A stretch of 64,000 nucleotides of DNA from Opitutaceae bacterium. GTDB lineage: Bacteria > Verrucomicrobiota > Verrucomicrobiia > Opitutales > Opitutaceae. Below the pieces are notes generated by a model. It was not told the origin of the DNA. It ran no database searches and worked only from the letters and a program-made list of their open reading frames with translations. Of this stretch, positions 51,192 through 60,183 are shown piece by piece (within the stretch, counting starts at the first letter, position 1; each line of letters starts with the position of its first letter). A program made the translations under genes and the position numbers. The stretch spans positions 1 to 64,000 of the forward strand of contig JAGYIG010000013.1 of assembly GCA_018402455.1 (NCBI GenBank), given 5' to 3'.

Positions 51192-52534
51192 GCCCGCTTC
51201 TCGGTCAATTCGCGCCGAATCTCATCCAGTTTTCGGTCACTGATCGGATACAACATGAAGGCCGCGATCCCGACCGCGCAGCCCAACGCCGGCAGCAAAC
51301 TCATGAGCATGCGGATGCCACCCAACGCTGCCATGGATTGATCCACGTTGGCGACATACCCCGTCGAAGCCAAGACGAAGCCGGTCATGCCACCGGCAAT
51401 ACCCGAGCCGAATTTAAACGACAGGGTGCCGGCGGAATAAACCAAACCGGTCGCCCGGCGGCCGCTCTTCCATTCCGAGAAATCCGCGGCATCCGCGAGC
51501 ATCGCAAAAAACAGGGTCACGATCGGACCCGACGCCGCCTCGATCAGAAATCCCAAAACAAAGACCATCGTCGCTCCCTCCCGGCCCACGAAATACATCG
51601 CCACGCTGCCCAAGCACATGATCGCGAACGCGCCGAGAATCACGGCCTTGCGCCCCCATCGCGCCACCAATTTCGCCGTGAAAGCCGCGCCGATCAAAGC
51701 TCCCACCGTGCTGATCACCAAGTAGGTTCCCGCCAGAGCTTTGGACTCCAGAAAGTAAGTGAAATAATACATCGTGGACCCCTGCCGCAGCGTGTTCACG
51801 GTGATCAGGCTCAGCCCCACTATGAAGAGCACAAACCACGCCCGGTTCCGGAATAGGTCGCCCAAGTCCCGCCAGAGTTGCAGCTTCTCCGTCGGCGCGG
51901 GTTTCACCCGCTCCCGGGTCATCGCGAACGTGATGAGGAAACAGATCACCGCGACGATGGAAAACACCACCATGGTCCATTTGTATCCCACCGTATCGTC
52001 CCCTTGACCAAAAAAACTGACCAGCGGCGCATTGAAGCCTTGCGTCAACAGGGCCCCCACAAAGGCCCCGACGAACCGATAGGTCGACAGTCGCGTGCGC
52101 TCCGCGGGATCCGGCGACATGACCCCCGTCATGGCCGAATACGGCACGTTGCTCGCCGTGAACATGATGATCAGCCCGTTGTACGTCAGGTAGGCGTAGA
52201 TGAGCTTGCCGGTATCACTAAGATCCGGGGTCGTGAAGGTGAGGACCGTCATCACCCCGAAGGGGATCGCCGTCCAGAGGATCCAGGGCCGAAACTTGCC
52301 CCACCGGGTGTTCGTGCGATCCGCCACCACTCCCATCACCACGTCGGACAACCCATCGCCGAACCGACTGAGCAGCATCAACGTGCCCACCGCCGCCGCG
52401 GAGAGCCCAAACACATCCGTGTAGAAGAAACCCAGAAACACCATCAGCGTGCGCCACACCAAATTGGTGGCGGTATCGCCGAGGGCATAAGCGACACATT
52501 CCCTCGCGGGGATTTGGGCGGATGGGGCACTCAT
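51188..52534 (-). CDS. GPH-family (MFS) sugar transporter
   Basis: 448 residues with twelve membrane helices. It resembles the glycoside-pentoside-hexuronide:cation symporters (MelB/XynB/GusB type): YALGDTATNLVWRTL at the start, RFGDGLSDVVMGVVADRTNTRWGKFRPWIL and ADFSEWKSGRRATGL. It is followed upstream by the GH1 gene, 3 bp away on the same strand, so it probably imports a beta-glycoside or its product. Confidence 0.9.
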   Translation of the reverse strand: MSAPSAQIPARECVAYALGDTATNLVWRTLMVFLGFFYTDVFGLSAAAVGTLMLLSRFGDGLSDVVMGVVADRTNTRWGKFRPWILWTAIPFGVMTVLTFTTPDLSDTGKLIYAYLTYNGLIIMFTASNVPYSAMTGVMSPDPAERTRLSTYRFVGAFVGALLTQGFNAPLVSFFGQGDDTVGYKWTMVVFSIVAVICFLITFAMTRERVKPAPTEKLQLWRDLGDLFRNRAWFVLFIVGLSLITVNTLRQGSTMYYFTYFLESKALAGTYLVISTVGALIGAAFTAKLVARWGRKAVILGAFAIMCLGSVAMYFVGREGATMVFVLGFLIEAASGPIVTLFFAMLADAADFSEWKSGRRATGLVYSAGTLSFKFGSGIAGGMTGFVLASTGYVANVDQSMAALGGIRMLMSLLPALGCAVGIAAFMLYPISDRKLDEIRRELTEKRA

Positions 52535-52537
52535 GCT

Positions 52538-53923
52538 TTAACCCACGCCATTGCGGGTCGCGATCTCCGCAAAGACCCTGGCCGAATCCTTGGGATAGCG
52601 TTTCCGCGTTTCGTAATCGGTGTAGTGCAGGCCAAACCGTTTGGTGAAGCCACAGGCCCACTCAAAGTTGTCCATCAGCGTCCACACGAAATACCCCCGC
52701 AGGTCGACGCCCTGTTGGATGGCATCATGGCAGGCGGACACGTAGCCGGTGATGAATTTCGCCCGGGCCGGGTCATGCACCTCGCCATCGATCAACTCAT
52801 CCTCCAGCGCACACCCGTTCTCCGTGATCACAATCGGCGGATGCCCGTAACGTTGGTCGATCCACTGCAGTAGTTTCGCGCAGCCCCACGGCACCACCGA
52901 CCACTGCATGCTGGTGACCTGCCAGCTTGGATCCATGCTCAATTGCACGTCCTGATCCTCGGAGATGCCGCCGTTGCCGTAGGGACTTTGCTGGTCCATC
53001 TCGGCCGCCGACTTTTCCTCCGCGTAGAGCGTGGAGTAGTGATTGAGCCCGAAGAAGTCGCTCGATCCGAGCAGCAACCGGCGATCCTCGTGGGAAAACT
53101 CCGGCAGGCGATCCCCCAGGCGCTCGCGCATCACGGCCGGGTAGTCCCCGAGGTAAATCGGATCGGCAAACCAACCCAGGAAAAACTCCAACGCCCGTTG
53201 CGCGGCGGCCTGATCGGCCGGTGAATCCGTCTTGGGCTCCCGCCAGTCACAATTGTTGGTGATGCCAATCTGGCCGCCTTGGGCCGACTGGAACTCCCGC
53301 CGATACAGGTCCACGGCCTGGCCGTGGGAGCGGAGCAGTTGATGGGCCACGAGGTAGGGCTCGGTGACGGATTGCCGCCCCGGGGCCATGATGCCGTTGT
53401 TGTGGCCCATGATGGCAATCACCCACGGCTCATTGAAGGTGATCCAGTGCTGCACGCGGTCGCCAAAGTTCTCGAAACACACCCGCGCGTAGTCCCTGAA
53501 ATGATCCGCCATCACCGGATTCAGCCAGCCATCGAGTTCCAACTGCAGGGCCAACGGCAGGTCCCAGTGATAGAGCGTCACCCAGGGCGTGATGTCGTGC
53601 TTGGCCAACTCGTCCAGCAACCGGGAGTAAAAGGCAATCCCCGCGGGGTTCACCCCGCCCCGACCCGTCGGCATGATCCGCGACCACGAAAGCGAAAACC
53701 GATAGGCCTTCAACCCCATGTCCGCCATGAGCTTCACGTCGGCTTCCATCAGATGGTAGTGGTCGCACGTGACCTCCCCCGTACCGCCTTCGGTAATCTT
53801 GCCTGGTGTCTGCGTGAAGGCGTCCCAAATGGACGGGCCTTTGCCCTCGGCATTCCAGCCCCCTTCAATCTGATAACTTGCGGTGGCCGTGCCCCATGTG
53901 AATCCTTCGGGAAATTGTTTCAT
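52538..53923 (-). CDS. GH1 family beta-glucosidase
   Basis: 461 residues from the ATG at 53923 (MKQFPEGFTWGTATASYQIEGG); upstream in-frame residues are not family-like. Acid/base Glu165 in ITFNEPW and nucleophile Glu368 in IVITENG, with the aglycone-site WTLMDNFEWACGF near the C-terminus. No signal peptide, so it would hydrolyse imported beta-glucosides or beta-galactosides. It forms a likely two-gene unit with the GPH transporter gene. Confidence 0.95.
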   Translation of the reverse strand: MKQFPEGFTWGTATASYQIEGGWNAEGKGPSIWDAFTQTPGKITEGGTGEVTCDHYHLMEADVKLMADMGLKAYRFSLSWSRIMPTGRGGVNPAGIAFYSRLLDELAKHDITPWVTLYHWDLPLALQLELDGWLNPVMADHFRDYARVCFENFGDRVQHWITFNEPWVIAIMGHNNGIMAPGRQSVTEPYLVAHQLLRSHGQAVDLYRREFQSAQGGQIGITNNCDWREPKTDSPADQAAAQRALEFFLGWFADPIYLGDYPAVMRERLGDRLPEFSHEDRRLLLGSSDFFGLNHYSTLYAEEKSAAEMDQQSPYGNGGISEDQDVQLSMDPSWQVTSMQWSVVPWGCAKLLQWIDQRYGHPPIVITENGCALEDELIDGEVHDPARAKFITGYVSACHDAIQQGVDLRGYFVWTLMDNFEWACGFTKRFGLHYTDYETRKRYPKDSARVFAEIATRNGVG

Positions 53924-54099
53924 AGCTTCATCTGACTCTGGGTAGGAAAGAGCCGACACCCTTTCCAAAACCACCCCCGGCAGACGAGAGAAAACCATCT
54001 GAATATTCAACTCTCGCCAGACGCGACTTGGCGATCCGGGGTGGCCGCCCCAAGCTGAATTCGTCGTTTCAGCCTCCCGAACCCTCCCCCTGTTATTTC

Positions 54100-55062
54100 A
54101 TGCAAACCACGCAACTCGGCTCCTCCGACCTCAACGTGTCCCGCCTCTGCTTCGGCTGCTGGCAGCTCAACCCCAAATTCTGGGGACAGGTCGACATCGC
54201 CGGCTGGGAGGCAGCGGTGCGCGGGGCGCTCGACGCGGGTATCAACTTCATCGATACAGCAGACGCCTATGGCGACGGGGGAGCCGAGGAGGAGCTGGGG
54301 CGCTTCCTCGCGGCGGCCGGCCTGCGCGATAAATTCGTCATCGCAACCAAGTTCTTTTGGAACTTCACCGACGGCGACGCCCGCTTTGCCGACACCACGC
54401 CCGACTACATCATTCGCGCCTGCGAAAGCTCCCTGCGACGGCTGCGCACTGATCACATTGACCTTTACCAGATCCACAGTTGGGACGCCCTCACCCGACC
54501 CGATGAGGTGGCCCGCGCCTTCGCCACCCTGAAGCAAGCCGGCAAGGTGCGTTGGTTCGGGGTGAGCAACCTCAACCCCGAACAAATGGACCTCTACCGG
54601 GATCATTTTGAAATCACCACGTTGCAGCCGGGCTACAGCCTGCTCGACCGGCGCATCGAACAACGCGAACTGCCCTACTGCCTGCGCCACGGCATCGGGG
54701 TCATCAATTACTCTCCCCTATACCGGGGCCTGCTGGGCGGACGCTACACGGCGGACTCCCGGATTCCCGACGGGCGGGCGTTTGGTCCCTTTTTCCACGA
54801 CGAGGGGCTGCGGATCGTCGCCGAGGCGTTGGCCACGGCCAAGACGATCGCAGCCGAACACGATCTGACCATGGCGCAATTGGCGTTGCGCTGGACCCTC
54901 ACCCACCCCGCCATCAGCAGCGCCATTGTCGGCGTCAAAAAGCCCGACCACATTCTCGGAGCCATCAAGGCGACCGAGGCCCCGCTATCCCAGGAGGTCT
55001 GGCATCGGGTGGGAAATCTCTTCAGCGCGGCCGTAGCCCAGGTCGAGGCGCTGGAATCGTGA
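54100..55062 (+). CDS. Aldo/keto reductase
   Basis: 320 residues from the ATG at 54100 (MQTTQLGSSDLNVSRLCFG). NADPH-dependent carbonyl reductase fold: GINFIDTADAYGDGGAEEELG (catalytic Asp and Tyr), IATKFFWN (Lys), IDLYQIHSWD (His) and SAIVGVKKPDHI. The usual tetrad Asp-Tyr-Lys-His is complete. The substrate is unknown; many such genes in sugar-degrading bacteria act on sugars or sugar acids. It diverges from the GH1 gene across 176 bp. Confidence 0.9.
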   Translation: MQTTQLGSSDLNVSRLCFGCWQLNPKFWGQVDIAGWEAAVRGALDAGINFIDTADAYGDGGAEEELGRFLAAAGLRDKFVIATKFFWNFTDGDARFADTTPDYIIRACESSLRRLRTDHIDLYQIHSWDALTRPDEVARAFATLKQAGKVRWFGVSNLNPEQMDLYRDHFEITTLQPGYSLLDRRIEQRELPYCLRHGIGVINYSPLYRGLLGGRYTADSRIPDGRAFGPFFHDEGLRIVAEALATAKTIAAEHDLTMAQLALRWTLTHPAISSAIVGVKKPDHILGAIKATEAPLSQEVWHRVGNLFSAAVAQVEALES

Positions 55063-55272
55063 GCGGCGACCGGGAGGGGGTGAGCTGGTGTCGGTCACGA
55101 GACCAGCCTCTTCCGTGAGGCGGTTGTTTGACCCCGACTCTTCCTGCGGGCAAACCGTTTGGGTTTGTCCAAATCGGGGTCTTCAAACAATAATCCGCTG
55201 TGCATCGAAACTTGCCGCACATCCCGAGCGTAGAGCAGCCTCCTTTCGCTGCGATGTCCTTTCCTACCGCAC

Positions 55273-56642
55273 CCCCGCATCGTCAAGAGTGGCAAGCAGA
55301 ATGCGGAATTCTACCGCGTCGTGTGGACGACCCTCCTGCGCGGTGAAACTTGGCGAGGCCGGATGGTGAACCGACGCAAGAACGGCTCTCTTTACATCAC
55401 GGAATACGTGATCTCACTCGTGCGGGACGAACGCGATCGCACCTGCTACTACGCCGCCGTGGCCCGCGATATCACCGATGAACTGCAGGCCTCCCACCTG
55501 CTTGCCCAGGCCTAGAAAATGGACTCCTTTGGCCGCCTCGCCGGGGGGGGGCGCGCACGACTTCAACAACATGTTGAGCGTTATTCTCGGCCGGGTGAGA
55601 CTGGCCCTCGACGATGCCGCGGCAGATAGCCCTCTCGGTGAGTCTTTGCGGGAAATCCAAGCGGCAGCCAGTCGGTCCGCGGACCTGACGCGGCAGTTGC
55701 TGGCCTTCGCCCGCCACCAGACGGCCGTGCCCCAAGTCCTCGACCTCAATCAGACGCTCGAGAATATGCTGAAGATGTTGGTTCGTCTGATCGGCGAGGA
55801 TATCGACCTGGTCTTCACGCCCGCTCCCGATCTCCCTTCGGTTCTGATGGACCCCAGCCAGATCGATCAAATTCTGGCCAACCTCTGCGTCAACGCCCGT
55901 GACGCTATCGGGACGCAAGGCGGAAGGATCACCATCGAGACCGGATTCTCCCAATTCGATCAAAAATACTATCAGGACCAACCTGGCGTCGTGTCCGGCG
56001 ACTTTGTCATGCTGGCGGTCAGCGATGACGGCTGTGGTATGGACGAGGAGGCGCTGCAACATCTGTTCGAACCGTTCTACACTACCAAAGACCCAGGAGC
56101 AGGAACCGGGCTCGGCCTCGCCACCACCTACGGCATCGTCAAACAGAATCAGGGCTTCATCAATGTCTACAGCGAACCAGGCAGCGGCACCACCTTCCGC
56201 ATTTACCTGCCGGCCCAACGGGGAGTTGCGCCCTCCCAGACCGAGCCAACGGTCTCGGCCAAGGACACCGGCGGATAGGAAACCATTTTGGTGGTGGAGG
56301 ACGAACCGGCCGTTCTCACGCTGGTCAGCCTCATCCTGGCCGAAAAAGGCTATGCGGTGATCGAAGCCGCGACTCCGGCACAGGCCCTGAAGGTGACGCG
56401 CACGCACCCAGACCCGATCCACCTGCTGATCACCGATGTGGTCATGCCGGGGATGAACGGCAAGGAATTGGCGGAAACTCTGCTGACCGATAATCCCCGA
56501 ACTTAAATGCATCTTTATGTCAGGCTACACCGCCGACGTCATCGCCCACCACGGCCTGCTGTATGAAGGGGTCCGGTTCGTTCAGAAACCGATTTCGGTG
56601 GACGACCTTACCACAATCGTGCGCTCCGTTTTGGATGCATGA
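55273..56642 (+). pseudogene. Decayed hybrid sensor histidine kinase (PAS-HisKA-HATPase-receiver)
   Basis: Pieces of one protein are spread over frames. Residues PRIVKSGKQNAEFYRVVW (from about 55273) to ARDITDELQASHLLAQA are a PAS/PAC end and stop at a TAG (55513-55515). In that same frame KMDSFGRLAGG continues to a run of nine G, after which AHDFNNMLSVILGR (phospho-His) lies in a different frame. The ATPase (DDGCGMDEEALQHLF, GTGLGLATTYGIVKQ) is stopped by a TAG at 56276 before ETILVVEDEPAVLTL. After the receiver Asp region (ITDVVMPGMNG) an extra C near 56497 shifts the frame to ELKCIFMSGYTADVI, which runs to 56642. The N-terminus is also missing. Confidence 0.85.
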
Positions 56643-57012
56643 GCCTCGTATAATGGCGGCGGATTTTGAACTCCGCGGTCAGGACTGAAGGAGCATGCGG
56701 CTCGAGCGGGACCCGCCCGCCGACCGATCCCGGGAAATTCGAGAGAATTGGTTTCTACGGTCTGCGACGGTGGCGGTTTTCGTGATGGTTGAGGTATCAT
56801 AAATGGAACCTTGGGCAAACCCCGGTGACCGGATGCTTCCCGCCAGAACGGTCAGACCTTGCTCTCACGGTGATCGAAACATCCCCACCGAGCCGACGAG
56901 GGCTCGGCGTTGCTTTTAACCCCATGACTTTCAGGTCCGCCGTCGACCGAGGTGGGCCAGGCGAATCCGGCGCCGGTTTTGGCTCGAAGGTGGCAAACTC
57001 CGCCGGGTGGCT
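56643..57012. other. Intergenic region with a hairpin at 56888-56914
   Basis: About 370 bp. It contains CCGAGCC-GACGAG-GGCTCGG followed by CGTTGCTTTT, a possible terminator of the kinase remnant on the plus strand. No gene, tRNA or repeat family member was recognised. Confidence 0.45.
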
Positions 57013-57867
57013 TCAACCGCCGGCAAACGGCACAAAGGTCCGCGTCAGGGTGCCGTCGGGATCACCGTCACAGACCCAGTAACCTTTGAAGTCCGTCCCG
57101 TCGTGGTTGCCGCGCACGCGGGCCACGCAAACGTTGGTCACCAACGAGGCCCGGCCGCGCCTATGCTCCGTTTGGCCGTGAAAATGCCCCCCGAAGGAGC
57201 CGACCAGGTTATAGCCCACAAATTTGGCCAACAGGTTCTCCGCGTTGAGCGGACACATCTGCACCTCCGCCGCCAGCGGAAAGTGCGTGGCCAACACCAA
57301 GGGAGCCGCGGGATCCAAGGTCGGCATCGTCTCATCGAGCCAAGCCAACGTGTCGTCCGAGATGGTGACGTCCTTCCACTTGTCGCCTTCGGTGGTATCC
57401 ACCACAACAAACTGCCAGCCCTGGCGGGCGAAGGTGTAGTTGCGGCGCTCGGGAAACACCTCAGCGTAAAAACCCTCCACCGGCGAGAGGTCCAGATCGT
57501 GGTTCCCGGGGGTCGGGTAAAAGGGCATGCCCGTCAGTTCCGCCAACCGGGCCACCGCCTGCAGGCTTTCCCGTTTCCCGCTATTGGCGAGATCGCCCAG
57601 ACCAAAACAGAACGCGGCGTTCTCCGTCGCGGCCACTTGCCGAAACAACGCCTCCAGCCACGGATCGCACGCCGCCTCCTCGTGATGGTAGTCGTTGGTC
57701 ACCACAAAACGAACCTTCCCGACGGGGTTCCCCGAACGGGCTTCCGCCCGCAGCGCGCCGGGCCACGCGCCCATGGCCAACAGCCCTGCCAGGCGCCCCA
57801 TCATGGCTCGCCGGGAAAGGGCCGGGGACTGATCCAAAACAGGTGGCACGGGGCGGGGAAAAGGCAT
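57013..57867 (-). CDS. Metallophosphoesterase with candidate Tat signal
   Basis: 284 residues. The N-terminus has ALSRRAMMGRLAGLLAMGAWP, a twin-arginine-like signal without the full SRRxFLK consensus. The calcineurin-like phosphoesterase core has VTNDYHH (metal ligands), GLGDLANSG, TPGNHDLDLSP, THFP and FGGHFHGQTE, in the expected order. Substrates range from cyclic nucleotides to phosphomonoesters. The next gene upstream on the same strand is a nucleoside hydrolase-like gene, 60 bp away, so a joint role in nucleotide scavenging is possible. Confidence 0.83.
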   Translation of the reverse strand: MPFPRPVPPVLDQSPALSRRAMMGRLAGLLAMGAWPGALRAEARSGNPVGKVRFVVTNDYHHEEAACDPWLEALFRQVAATENAAFCFGLGDLANSGKRESLQAVARLAELTGMPFYPTPGNHDLDLSPVEGFYAEVFPERRNYTFARQGWQFVVVDTTEGDKWKDVTISDDTLAWLDETMPTLDPAAPLVLATHFPLAAEVQMCPLNAENLLAKFVGYNLVGSFGGHFHGQTEHRRGRASLVTNVCVARVRGNHDGTDFKGYWVCDGDPDGTLTRTFVPFAGG

Positions 57868-57926
57868 GGCCCCGATTCAGTCGCCGCCTGCCCCGATCGC
57901 AAGCCTCTCTGGGTTACATTGAAGTC

Positions 57927-58988
57927 TCAATCCAAGCGCTCCACCAACAACGCATTGAGCGCCTCGACCATGGCCCGGCCATAGTCGCTCCCCGGACGGC
58001 GCCCAAACAGCGCATAAACCGAGGGCGCATCCGTCTCCTGCCAATCCACGTGAAAATCCGCCTGGCACCGGGCGGTGATCGGATCCAAGCGCCACGGCCA
58101 GACTTCCAGCGAGTGGGAGGCGATCTCCGCCTGGCTCACAAATTTCCAACCCGATTCGGTCCGAGCCAGTCCCCTCCCCGCTGCCATCACTAACGAAGCC
58201 GTGGACCACATGCTGCGCCGTGAGGCCTGCAGATTATCCCACACCGGTCCCGCGCCCAATTCATCCATCGCCCGGATGAAATCTCCGCGAGCCGACCCAC
58301 TCAGCCCGTAAACAAACCATCCCCGCCAGCGGGCGGGCAACCCAACCAGCAACTCCGCGTGGGTCGTCAGCCAATGGGTACCGCGCTCCGGCTCCGGATC
58401 AAACGCGCCGTTCTCGGTGGCACACGGGAACCAGCGCACCGGCAATCCGGACTGCCACAGCACCTGATAGGCAAACGGGTCGAGCATGACATTCCACTCC
58501 AGCTCTCCCCCCACCGTGGAGCCGGCATTGACCCACACCGCGTCCACCCCTGCCTTCACCACTTCGGGCGCCTGCAAAAATGCCGCCGCGAGGATTCGAG
58601 CGGACCCCACGATCGAAACCGTAACCGGTTCGGCCGACTCCCTCAACGTCGCTAAGAGCAACTTCACCGCCGCCTGTTCGGAGGGCGGACGGTCCGAGAC
58701 GTCATCGGTCAGCGACGAGAGCGGATCCCGCGGCCCGATGGCGACGGGAATGCAGGTGCCGCGCAGGGCATTGGTTTGGGCGACGGTGACCACCCCCGGA
58801 TCCCGGGCCAGGTCCCACCCCGCTGGCGCCGGGGTCAGAAACTTACGGGTCACATCCAACAACACGGCCTTGAGATCGAACTCCGGCAGCGCCAGCAGGG
58901 TTGCCAAATCGAATTGGTCATCGGGATCCTGCGGGGGATGGTAAAGGTCCGTGATATGAAGGAGAGGAATTCGGGGTGCAGCTTCCAT
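57927..58988 (-). CDS. Nucleoside hydrolase-like protein
   Basis: 353 residues from the ATG at 58988 (MEAAPRIPLLHITDLYHPPQ). The N-terminal Asp cluster DPDDQFDLATLLALPEFD matches the metal-binding DxDPxxDD region of inosine/uridine-preferring nucleoside hydrolases; a later VSIVGSARILAAAF and VWVNAGSTVGGELEWNVMLDP fit the ribose-binding part. The Asp spacing is unusual, so the activity might be altered. No signal peptide. It probably cleaves a nucleoside into base and sugar. Confidence 0.75.
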   Translation of the reverse strand: MEAAPRIPLLHITDLYHPPQDPDDQFDLATLLALPEFDLKAVLLDVTRKFLTPAPAGWDLARDPGVVTVAQTNALRGTCIPVAIGPRDPLSSLTDDVSDRPPSEQAAVKLLLATLRESAEPVTVSIVGSARILAAAFLQAPEVVKAGVDAVWVNAGSTVGGELEWNVMLDPFAYQVLWQSGLPVRWFPCATENGAFDPEPERGTHWLTTHAELLVGLPARWRGWFVYGLSGSARGDFIRAMDELGAGPVWDNLQASRRSMWSTASLVMAAGRGLARTESGWKFVSQAEIASHSLEVWPWRLDPITARCQADFHVDWQETDAPSVYALFGRRPGSDYGRAMVEALNALLVERLD

Positions 58989-59088
58989 CCTCTTTTGCTC
59001 CCACCTTTTTCTTCCCTTGGCGAAGCCAAATCCCCGCCCCCGCACCTTCCGCGCGGAGCCCACGCTTGTCCTGGCCGCCGAGGGGCGG

Positions 59089-60081
59089 TCAGCGACAGGC
59101 CTGATCGATCGCGGCAAGCTCCTCCTCGGAGAAACCCGCAGCCGCCGCACAGGCGACATTTTCCTCGATCTGGTTAACGCTGCTGGCGCCGATCAAAACC
59201 GTGGTGACCGCGGGCTGGCGAAGCACCCAGGTGAGCGCCATCTGGGCGAGGGTTTGCCCCCGCTGCTCGGCGATCTCGGCCAAGGCGAGAATCCTCGGAT
59301 GGTTTTGCTTCACCCGATCCGCATCGAGAAAAATGCTGCCGCTGGCCGCGCGCGAATCAGCGGGGATCGACTGCAAATAGCGGGAGGTCAGCTGGCCTTG
59401 AGCCAGCGGAGAGAACGGGATGCAGCCGATGTTCAGTTCGCTGAGGGCGGGCAACAAATCCGCTTCGATTTCCCGATTGAGCAGGTTGTAGGTGGGCTGA
59501 TGGATGAGCAACGGCACGCCCAAGTCTTCGAGGATGGCATGCGCCTCCCTCGTCGCGGCGGCCGGATAATTGGAAATCCCCGCATAGAGGGCCTTGCCCC
59601 CGTGCACGGCGGTCGCCAAGGCCCCCATGGTTTCCTCCAACGGAGTGTCCGGATCAAATCGATGCGAATAGAAGATATCCACGTATTCGAGACCCATGCG
59701 CTCGAGACTTTGGTCCAGACTGGCCAACATATACTTCCGGGAGCCCCATTCGCCGTAAGGGCCCTCCCACATGCCGTAACCCGCCTTGGTGGAAATGATC
59801 AGTTCATCGCGGTAGCCGCCTAAATCGAGATCCAGGATCTTGCCAAAATTCTCTTCGGCGGAACCGGGCGGCGGACCGTAATTGCCGGCCAGATCAAAAT
59901 GGGTGATCCCCAGATCAAACGCGGCCCGGCACATGGCGCGGCCGTTTTCAAACGCGTCAACCCCACCAAAGTTGTGCCACAGTCCAAGCGACAACCGCGG
60001 CAACTTCAAGCCACTGCAGCCGCAGCGCTCGTAGGGAATTTTGGTGTAGCGGTCAGGTGCAGCCAGGAAAGTGTCGGACAT
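59089..60081 (-). CDS. Aldo/keto reductase, YghZ/Kv-beta-like
   Basis: 330 residues from the ATG at 60081 (MSDTFLAAPDRYTKIPYERCG). Motifs: LGITHFDLAGNYGPPPGSAEENFG, IISTKAGYGMWEGPYG, MGLEYVDIFYSHRFDPDTPLEETMGAL and SVNQIEENV. The Tyr, Lys, His set matches the AKR14 (YghZ) group, which reduces L-glyceraldehyde 3-phosphate and other aldehydes. It sits upstream of the nucleoside hydrolase-like gene, with 100 bp between them. Confidence 0.88.
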   Translation of the reverse strand: MSDTFLAAPDRYTKIPYERCGCSGLKLPRLSLGLWHNFGGVDAFENGRAMCRAAFDLGITHFDLAGNYGPPPGSAEENFGKILDLDLGGYRDELIISTKAGYGMWEGPYGEWGSRKYMLASLDQSLERMGLEYVDIFYSHRFDPDTPLEETMGALATAVHGGKALYAGISNYPAAATREAHAILEDLGVPLLIHQPTYNLLNREIEADLLPALSELNIGCIPFSPLAQGQLTSRYLQSIPADSRAASGSIFLDADRVKQNHPRILALAEIAEQRGQTLAQMALTWVLRQPAVTTVLIGASSVNQIEENVACAAAAGFSEEELAAIDQACR

Positions 60082-60124
60082 GGAGGAAGACCCTACCCTC
60101 TGAACCCACCGGTTTCCAACCCCC

Positions 60125-60157
60125 AAAAAAATCAGCCCGCCCAACGTTGAGCGAGCC
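60125..60157 (-). terminator. Rho-independent terminator of glgP
   Basis: On the minus strand, GCTCGCTCAACGTTGGGCGGGC forms a stem (some G-U pairs) followed by TGATTTTTTT, about 27 bp after the glgP stop. Confidence 0.7.
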
Positions 60158-60183
60158 GACCAAAACAGCGCCGACCGGGACGA

